Source: Chrysochromulina tobinii
Lineage: Eukaryota > Haptophyta > Prymnesiales > Chrysochromulinaceae
Assembly: GCA_001275005.1 (NCBI GenBank)
Contig: JWZX01000797.1
Coordinates: forward strand, 1-20,512
Length of the DNA: 20,512 nucleotides
Reading direction: 5' to 3'
The notes under the pieces were generated by a model. It made no database searches and was not told the DNA's origin. It was given only the letters and a program-made list of their open reading frames with translations. Positions 15,077-20,512 of this stretch are shown here, in pieces; within the stretch, counting starts at the first letter, position 1, and the number at the start of each line of letters is the position of its first letter. The position numbers and the translations under genes are program-made.

Positions 15077-16543
15077 TGAATGGTTCTGGTTTCGTCGCAC
15101 GAGGGAGCCCTCGACGATTGCATGCGCGCTGTTGTGGCACACGAGCCCGTCATTCCGGTGCCCCTCCACGATGCAACTGGACAGCTTGAGCACCGCCTCA
15201 CCGCTCACGGCAGCGCCCAGAGCGTTGCACCGGAGGTCGCAGCACGAGACGGCGACCATCCCCGCCCCTCGCAGGAGTAATCCCATGTGACCGTTGTGCT
15301 CAATGACAGATCCCATCAGCTCGCTCGGCGCGCGGCTGAAGAACTTGAGGCCCGCGAGCGCGTTGCCAGCGACCAGGCAGTCGTGCAACCATAGCCGTGC
15401 CGCGTGCTGGACGGTCACACCCGACCTGAGATGGTCACGGATGTATGTGGCTCGGCACAGCACGCGTGCGTTGCCCTGCACCAGCAAGCCAGTCGACGGG
15501 CGCGCTGGTACGACGGCTGTGAATGTGAATGGTCCGTCGTTCACATTCACAGCTGGTACGACGGTCGCCGTTGCCGCCACCGAGAGCGCCGCCGCCGCCG
15601 CCGCCGCCGCCGCGCTTGTCGAGCCGGGGGGCGCGTGAGGGTCGGCCCAGCCTCGGCTCAGGACGCCCAGGATCTCGCTGCCCGAGATCGCAACCTCGGC
15701 GTGACCTCCCGCGCGCACGCCGCCGTGCACGACGCAGTCGTCGAGCGCCCAGATGCCTTGCTCGCCCACCGCCACACACCGATAGTCGGCCACCGGCGTC
15801 GCCCCCGGCGGCATGTCCGGGTCCTCTGCAGCATCGAACCCGCCACCCAACCCCACCGGGGGCGCTGCCGGCGCGCCGACGCCGCCTGTTGCGTCTGGTA
15901 GCGTGAGCGTGAGCCGGCACAGCTGCCCTCGGCCGTTGGCGAGCACCAGCTGCGCACGCAGCACGGTCGCCAGCGCGAGCACCGACGTGGCGCCACCCCA
16001 CGTCGCGGTGGGCACCTGTGCTGACGCAGCGCCTACGATTCGCACCGAGGCGCTCACCCTCAGTGTGCCCTCGTCGAAGATTCCAGCCGCGAGGCAGAGC
16101 GTGTCACCGTCGCGCGCGCTCTCGAGGGCTGCCCGAAGGCTCGCAAAGTGGCAGGCGGCGCCGCCCACACGCAGCGCGCGGGCGCTGCCCAAGAGACCGG
16201 AGCACGGCCATGAAGCATGCGGCAGCGGCAGTGAGGCCACTCGAAGCGCGTAGTACTCGAGCACACTGATCGTCGTGCCGACCGTGCGCGCCACCCGGGT
16301 AGACAGCTGGGACGGCCAGGGCATCCAGCCGCGTGCCTCGATCATCGCCTTAATGCACTGCTCAATGAGTGCGGTGCTTAAGATTTGCCTCAGCGCCTTG
16401 CATGTTCCTGAGAGCGCCGCGAGGGCTCCGTGACAAGAGACGCGCTCCGCAATCTCCTGGAGCAGCGCGTCTGGGATCATGTCGAGGCGGCTGGGCGAGC
16501 CGAGTTCCTCCAGCGTGTCGCCCATCATCTTGTCGCCCATCAT
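15077..16543 (-). CDS. F-box protein with right-handed beta-helix repeats (exon 1)
   Basis: The ATG at 16543 opens a 489-residue exon. Residues 21-58 (DMIPDALLQEIAERV, ALAALSGTCKALRQIL) form an F-box, which binds Skp1 in SCF ubiquitin ligases. From about 120 on there are parallel beta-helix rungs (DGDTLCLAAGIFDEGTLRV, ARLWLHDCLVAGNALAGLKF, VIEHNGHMGLLLRGAGMVAV, AVLKLSSCIVEGHRNDGLVC) as in FBXO10/FBXO11-type proteins, where the helix is the substrate-binding part. The rungs run right up to the exon end at VRRNQNHS, so the gene must continue. Mid-protein low complexity includes a poly-Ala run (15588-15615) and a 16-residue insertion from a hairpin element. The start has a tandem 15-bp repeat (MMGDK MMGDT). 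A nuclear or cytosolic ubiquitin-ligase adaptor is the inferred role. Confidence 0.85.
15504..15564. repeat. 48-bp insertion with 13-bp direct repeats and hairpin core
   Basis: GCTGGTACGACGG occurs at 15504-15516 and 15552-15564. Between them, 15517-15552 is a perfect inverted repeat with arms CTGTGAATGTGAA / TTCACATTCACAG around a 10-nt loop. The period of 48 keeps the F-box frame, adding 16 residues (VNVNDGPFTFT in the middle) with VVPA at both ends. Confidence 0.93.
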
Positions 16544-17045
16544 CTTGCCCGCGGCGGCCGTGCCTATTGCATCGAGTTTCGAAGCAGTTCACGACCTAAT
16601 CTGCTGTGAGTTTGGCGCCATGTTGAGCTGGTGCGTTCGAGACGCAAAACTTCAAGGGTCTTGGGGAGAAGTTCCGTTGGGGATGTTGGGCTTTACCCGG
16701 TTCAAAAACACCGGGGATAGCCGGGACACACAAGCTACTGGGACCCGACAGTGTTGAAGGGACCCCGATGGTGCGATTGGGGAATTGAAGGCGTGTGGTG
16801 CCGACTGATGTGGTTGAGTATGACGGGGTGAGTTAGGTGGAGTGTTGTTGTTCTTTCTCAGTCTGGCTTCCCCAAGGCTTCCTCGTTGTTCTGTTTCACC
16901 TATACGATAGAGTCGACGTTGAGTCGGGGCTATAAGCCGTAGCTACGGTTACTGTAAATGCCGTGTGCCCCGCCCTCGAGGGGTCCGAGGTGTGACAACG
17001 GTGATCGGTCGTTGTCATCAGTCTGAGATCGGAGCCCCCGTCCTT
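16544..17045. other. Intergenic region upstream of the F-box gene
   Basis: These 502 bp lie between two minus-strand genes and hold the F-box promoter and the methyltransferase 3' end. The plus frame across it lacks any domain and overlaps the F-box start antisense. No RNA gene or clear repeat was seen. Confidence 0.5.
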
Positions 17046-18461
17046 TCAAGCCTTCGGCTTTATACCCTTGCCGCGCTTCTTCTTCTTCTTCTTCTGCAGA
17101 GCGTCGCCGGTCGAGAGCGTCCCTTCGTTTGAAGTCGCTTCGTCCTCGTCGGCCTCGAGCTCAGCCTCGATCTCGGCAGCGCCCGAATCCGAATCCACGG
17201 AGCTCGCCACTTCCATGGCCACGGCGGGTGCGATCTCGGGTGCGATCTCGGAGGATGCCGCGCCGGCCGCCTTCCCAAAGTGAAGCAGCAGATTGTTAGC
17301 AGGCATGTCTACCTTCTCGCGGAGCGGCAGCCCAAATCCCGCCGCGAGCTTCGCCAGCTCGCTCACGTCGCGCAGGCCCCATGCCGCGTTCGTCGTGCGC
17401 AACTTCTCGTCGAACTTGGCGTTGCCGGCGCCGCCGTCGGCGCCGACGTACTCGCCATCCACCCTGAAAGGGCCGTACAGCATCAGATGGCCTCCTTTTG
17501 CGAGCGCCTCCCCAGCACCTCGGAAGAGCCCGATTGAGCATTCCCAGGGAGTGATGTGCAGCGTGTTCACGCAGAAGATGAGCACGAACTTGCCGTTCTT
17601 GTCGGTCACCTCGACGGGCCAAGGCTGTGAGAGATCGAGAGCGACGGCCGGAAGGACGTTGTGGAAGACTTTGCAGCCGTGCTCGTCGATGTTGCCGAGC
17701 TCATCGAGCCCAGCTCGGATCCCGATCTTGCCGTGCTTACTCCACTGCTCGTCAGGGCTCGCGGCAACCTTTGGGACGAATTCGGATGGCTGCACGCTCA
17801 GGCGCGGATAGGCGGGCGCTACAAGTTCCATCAGAGCTCCCGTGCCTGTAGCAATCTCGAGGGCGGCGCCGCTGAACTCTTCGGCGTCGGGCAGCAGCCT
17901 GATCATGGCCTTCAGGATCGGGACGCGATTGCGCATCGAGCTCGGGTGATGCTGTTGGCCAACACCCTGGGCCGCCAAGACCGCGGCGATCAGCTCAGCG
18001 CTGACCTCGACGCTCTCCGCAGCCTCCGGTGTTGCCTTCTGCGGAGAGGCCAGCGCTGGCCGCGCTTTCGCCGCCGCCGCCTCATCGGCCGGCACCGCTG
18101 TCTCCGACTTTGCATGCTCAAGCAGCGCCGTGAGCTCTGCCTCCATTTCGGGGTTCAAGGCGGCCATGAAACCCCATTTTATGGCCGCTGCCGCCTGCTT
18201 CTTGGCTGCCGCCTCCTCTTTGGCTGCCTCGAGAGCGGCGGCAGCCGCCACCACCGCCTCCGACTTTGCATGCACGAGCAGCTTCTTGGCCATGCTGAAG
18301 AGCTCCGCCTCGATTTCGGCTTTCACGTCGGCAGCCATGGCCGCGGCCCTCTGCCGCTTAAGCGCATACACCTCTCTGGCCGTCTTGAGTTGCGCCGCCG
18401 CGGCGGCGATGGTCGCCGCCGCGGCGATGGGCGCTGCCTCGTACGATACCTGAGCCGGCAT
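17046..18461 (-). CDS. DUF938 / METTL26-type SAM-dependent methyltransferase
   Basis: The ATG at 18461 gives 471 residues; the frame is open to a TTG at 18566 but no earlier ATG exists. The C-terminal two thirds match the DUF938 family: RNRVPILKAMIRLLP (about 177-191), motif I LEIATGTG (201-208) for SAM binding, LSVQPSEF, then NVLPAVALDLSQPWPVEV, FCVNTLHITPWECSIGLF, GGHLMLYGPF and the signature DMPANNLLLHFG. Bacterial and animal members are about 200-220 residues; this one has an extra N-terminal Ala/Glu/Lys-rich helical region of about 170 residues with a loose internal repeat (MAKKLLVHAKSEAV, TALLEHAKSETAV) and an acidic then Lys-rich tail (QKKKKKKRGKG) that could be a nuclear or nucleic-acid-binding signal. 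The substrate of the family is not established. It is divergent from the NHL-BTB gene. Confidence 0.88.
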   Translation of the reverse strand: MPAQVSYEAAPIAAAATIAAAAAQLKTAREVYALKRQRAAAMAADVKAEIEAELFSMAKKLLVHAKSEAVVAAAAALEAAKEEAAAKKQAAAAIKWGFMAALNPEMEAELTALLEHAKSETAVPADEAAAAKARPALASPQKATPEAAESVEVSAELIAAVLAAQGVGQQHHPSSMRNRVPILKAMIRLLPDAEEFSGAALEIATGTGALMELVAPAYPRLSVQPSEFVPKVAASPDEQWSKHGKIGIRAGLDELGNIDEHGCKVFHNVLPAVALDLSQPWPVEVTDKNGKFVLIFCVNTLHITPWECSIGLFRGAGEALAKGGHLMLYGPFRVDGEYVGADGGAGNAKFDEKLRTTNAAWGLRDVSELAKLAAGFGLPLREKVDMPANNLLLHFGKAAGAASSEIAPEIAPAVAMEVASSVDSDSGAAEIEAELEADEDEATSNEGTLSTGDALQKKKKKKRGKGIKPKA

Positions 18462-18608
18462 CAAGCACTCATCAAACGAGGCAAGTTTGACGAAATCGTG
18501 TTCGTGGCGAAGGTTGTCCTGTGAGTTGATGACTGCGGTTTTTATTTTCGAACGACTCGCGCGCAAACTTTGACTTGGAGTCTCCCGATCGCGGTCGAGA
18601 AGGTGTTC
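18462..18608. promoter_or_regulatory. 147-bp bidirectional promoter region
   Basis: It is the shortest divergent gap in the window, between ATGs at 18461 (minus) and 18609 (plus). Both genes almost certainly share control sequences here. There is an A/T-richer core at 18535-18552 (TTTTTATTTTC). No specific factor site can be named. Confidence 0.45.
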
Positions 18609-20216
18609 ATGAAGCGCTCAAGATCGGAGGCTGTGGCCGCCGTGAGCACGATCGCCGGCTCGCGTGAAGGCAAAGGTGGCTTTGCAGACGGCCCAGCCGC
18701 CGATGCGCGCTTCAATTGCCCTGGAAGCGCGGCGATCGATGCCGATGGCAATATCTTCGTGGCCGACGAGCACAACCACTGCATCCGCAAGGTCACTCCG
18801 GATGGCACGGTGAGAACACTCGCCGGCTCGCGTGAAGGCAAAGATGGCTTTGCAGACGGCCCAGCCGCCGATGCGCGCTTCAATCACCCTGGAAGCGCGG
18901 CGATCGACGCCGATGGTACTATCATCGTGGCCGACAAGGCCAACCACTGCATCCGCAAGGTCTCTCCGGATGGCACGGTGAGCACACTCGCCGGCTCGCG
19001 TGAAGGCAAAGGTGGCTTTGCAGACGGCCCAGGCGCCGATGCGCGCTTCAATCTCCCTGGAAGCGCGGTGATCGATGCCGATGGTACTATCATCGTGGCC
19101 GACATGTTCAACCACTGCATCCGCAAGGTCTCTCCGGATGGCACGGTGAGCACACTCGCCGGCTCGCGTGAAGGCAAAGATGGCTTTGCAGACGGCCCAG
19201 GCGCCGATGCGCGCTTCTATTGCCCTGCAAGCGTGGCGATCGATGCCGATGGCAATATCATCGTGGCCGACATGGCCAACTACTGCATCCGCAAGGTCAC
19301 TCCGGATGGCACGGTGAGCACACTCGCCGGCTCGCGTGAAAGTGAATGTGGCTTTGCAGACGGCCCAGCCGCCGATGCGCGCTTCCATGGCCCTACAAGC
19401 GTGGTGATCGATGCCAATGGCAATATCGTCGTGGCGGACTGGGGCAACGAATGCATCCGCAAGGTCACTCCGGATGGCACGGTGAGCACACTCGCCGGCT
19501 CGCGTGAAAGTGAATGTGGCTTTGCAGACGGCCCAGCCGCCGATGCGCGCTTCCATGGCCCTGCAAGCGCGGCGATCGATGCCAATGGCAATATCGTCGT
19601 GGCCGACGTGTTCAACCACTGCATCCGCAAGGTCTCTCACTGTGGCCTTTCACGCGGCCTGTGCTTGCCGCGCTGGTCCATCGACCCGTCGACAGCCCAG
19701 GAGGACATGCTCCACATGCTAGCGGACGACGCGTTTGCTGACGTGACCTTCGAGGTGGAGGGCGCGCGCATCACCGCCCATCGTGCCGTGCTCGTCAGCC
19801 GATCCGCGTACTTTCGAGGCATGTTCAAGTCGCCCTGCCGTGAGACGGCGCCAGACGCCGTCATCGTCGTCCGAGACACGACAATCGCCGCGTTCCGCAA
19901 GCTGCTGGCCTATCTGTATGGTGACAGACTCGAGCTGGACGACGACGTGGTGCTGGACGTGATGCAGAAGACCCGCGAGTACCAGCTGACGCGGGCGTTC
20001 AATATGTGCATGCGCTACTGCATCCAGCACGTCCGAAGCGCGACTGTGGTGCCGTGGCTCTTGGTGGCGGATGCAGCGCGGCTCGACGAGCTGCGTGAGG
20101 CGATGCTGCAGCACCTGAGGCGGCACCTTCGGTCGATACGGGCGGAGGCGCCCGAGGCTCTGGCCGCCTTGCGCGCGTCGCCCGACCTCATGCTCGAGCT
20201 CATCAACGCCTTGTGA
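18609..20216 (+). CDS. NHL six-bladed propeller + BTB/POZ protein
   Basis: The ATG at 18609 gives 535 residues; a TTG at 18570 lies further up in frame. Residues of about 13-343 are six tandem 56-residue NHL blades of the type TLAGSREGKGGFADGP, ARFNLPGSAVIDADG, IIVADMFNHCIRKVSPDGTV; six blades fit one closed propeller, a protein- or RNA-binding platform. Residues of about 363-465 are a BTB domain (DDAFADVTFEVEG, ITAHRAVLVSRSAYFRGMF, FRKLLAYLYGDRLEL), followed by a BACK-like helical tail (VVPWLLVADAARLDELREAM). BTB proteins usually dimerise and bring substrates to cullin-3 ubiquitin ligases, so the propeller would be the substrate receptor; that role is inferred. No signal or membrane helix is seen. 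Confidence 0.93.
   Translation: MKRSRSEAVAAVSTIAGSREGKGGFADGPAADARFNCPGSAAIDADGNIFVADEHNHCIRKVTPDGTVRTLAGSREGKDGFADGPAADARFNHPGSAAIDADGTIIVADKANHCIRKVSPDGTVSTLAGSREGKGGFADGPGADARFNLPGSAVIDADGTIIVADMFNHCIRKVSPDGTVSTLAGSREGKDGFADGPGADARFYCPASVAIDADGNIIVADMANYCIRKVTPDGTVSTLAGSRESECGFADGPAADARFHGPTSVVIDANGNIVVADWGNECIRKVTPDGTVSTLAGSRESECGFADGPAADARFHGPASAAIDANGNIVVADVFNHCIRKVSHCGLSRGLCLPRWSIDPSTAQEDMLHMLADDAFADVTFEVEGARITAHRAVLVSRSAYFRGMFKSPCRETAPDAVIVVRDTTIAAFRKLLAYLYGDRLELDDDVVLDVMQKTREYQLTRAFNMCMRYCIQHVRSATVVPWLLVADAARLDELREAMLQHLRRHLRSIRAEAPEALAALRASPDLMLELINAL
18649..19640 (+). repeat. Six 168-bp tandem repeats coding the NHL blades
   Basis: The block CACTCGCCGGCTCGCGTGAA recurs at 18817, 18985, 19153, 19321 and 19489, exactly 168 bp apart, with a diverged first copy at 18649. 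Units are highly alike at DNA level including third positions. Repeats 5 and 6 share the variant GAAAGTGAATGTGG, and 2 to 4 share other variants, which points to recent stepwise duplication or gene conversion. Confidence 0.95.
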
Positions 20217-20512
20217 TCGAATGTGATCGGACGGACCGTGGGACGGCAGTGGGACGGACGCTCCGGAGCGGATGCCCGGAGCGGATGGGCTGAAACTGGG
20301 CAAGATGCTCGGCACGATGCTGGACAGTCAGTCAGTTACAATGGACCCCAGTCCTGTACAGCTACGAGGAAGCGTGCGTACACCTCCACACCGTCAGAGA
20401 CGTACAGACGTTGACCAATGTTCAGTAAGTAAGTAAGTAAGTAACTCACGCCTATCGGCAGCGTACACGTGGCGAGAGGGATACCCCCAGGCATACTAAG
20501 CGTGTACGGTGG
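20217..20512. other. 3' flank of the NHL-BTB gene, no gene seen
   Basis: A 296-bp stretch to the window end. It begins with tandem variants of GGGACGGA/GGAGCGGATG and contains a (GTAA)5 microsatellite at 20425-20444. No coding frame with a recognisable domain was found. Confidence 0.5.
20425..20444. repeat. (GTAA)5 microsatellite
   Basis: Five perfect copies of GTAA in the 3' flank of the NHL-BTB gene. A likely length-variable marker with no coding role. Confidence 0.95.

Noticed and set aside
14307-15290. Plus-strand frame of 327 codons
   Set aside because: It starts at a non-ATG codon, crosses the 22-bp array and is antisense to the F-box gene; no domain.
15505-15550. Introns of 34 or 46 nt at the hairpin element of the F-box gene
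   Set aside because: GT and AG ends exist, but removal breaks the reading frame, whereas leaving the element in keeps it.
18618-19640. Open antisense frame of 340 codons over the NHL repeats
   Set aside because: It is open only because the 168-bp unit is a multiple of three and GC-rich; the plus strand codes clear NHL blades and a BTB domain.

Overview
The window is nuclear DNA of a GC-rich alga. Every protein-coding frame starts sensibly only at an ATG preceded by eukaryote-type spacing, genes are monocistronic, and at least two genes need short GT-AG introns to give an intact domain. An FKBP with an ER signal, a transit-like stretch and a twin-arginine lumen signal points to a complex (secondary, red-type) plastid. 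A haptophyte is my first guess and a pelagophyte-like stramenopile the second; this is inference from style (NHL-BTB protein, proline-rich membrane protein, triplet expansions), not from a marker gene.

Layout: (1) 1-721, minus, 5' part of a calpain protease that runs off the left edge. (2) 1006-1662, plus, thylakoid-lumen FKBP; 1839-2204, plus, a small membrane protein with a plastid-style leader and an in-frame TGA. (3) 2694-5171, minus, ankyrin + AGC-type protein kinase in two exons. (4) 5330-6877, plus, IQ-motif (calmodulin-binding) protein. (5) 7266-8807, minus, secreted beta-propeller protein with one intron. (6) 9286-11541, minus, large EF-hand/ShK-like single-pass membrane protein. (7) 11977-13728, plus, proline-rich type I membrane protein. 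(8) 15077-16543 plus downstream exon(s) to about 14439, minus, F-box/beta-helix protein. (9) 17046-18461, minus, DUF938/METTL26-type methyltransferase. (10) 18609-20216, plus, six-bladed NHL propeller + BTB protein made of six 168-bp DNA repeats.

Genes lie mostly as divergent pairs sharing short upstream regions (147 to 435 bp) and convergent pairs with 390 to 710 bp between stops. No metabolic pathway or operon links them; several have calcium or ubiquitin themes (calpain, IQ motif, EF-hand; F-box, BTB), which may be chance.

The most unusual signal is in the introns. The intron in the kinase (81 nt), that in the propeller gene (84 nt) and the probable one in the F-box gene (156 nt) are all phase 0, all a multiple of three, and all built largely from short tandem repeats (11, 10 and 22 bp). 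The kinase intron is bounded by an exact 20-bp duplication of the exon end, and the F-box intron repeats copy the adjoining exon. A further 48-bp in-frame insertion in the F-box gene has a 13-bp direct duplication around a perfect 13-bp-arm hairpin. Together they look like recent local intron and insertion birth. A separate ~80-bp element is repeated upstream of two neighbouring minus-strand genes.
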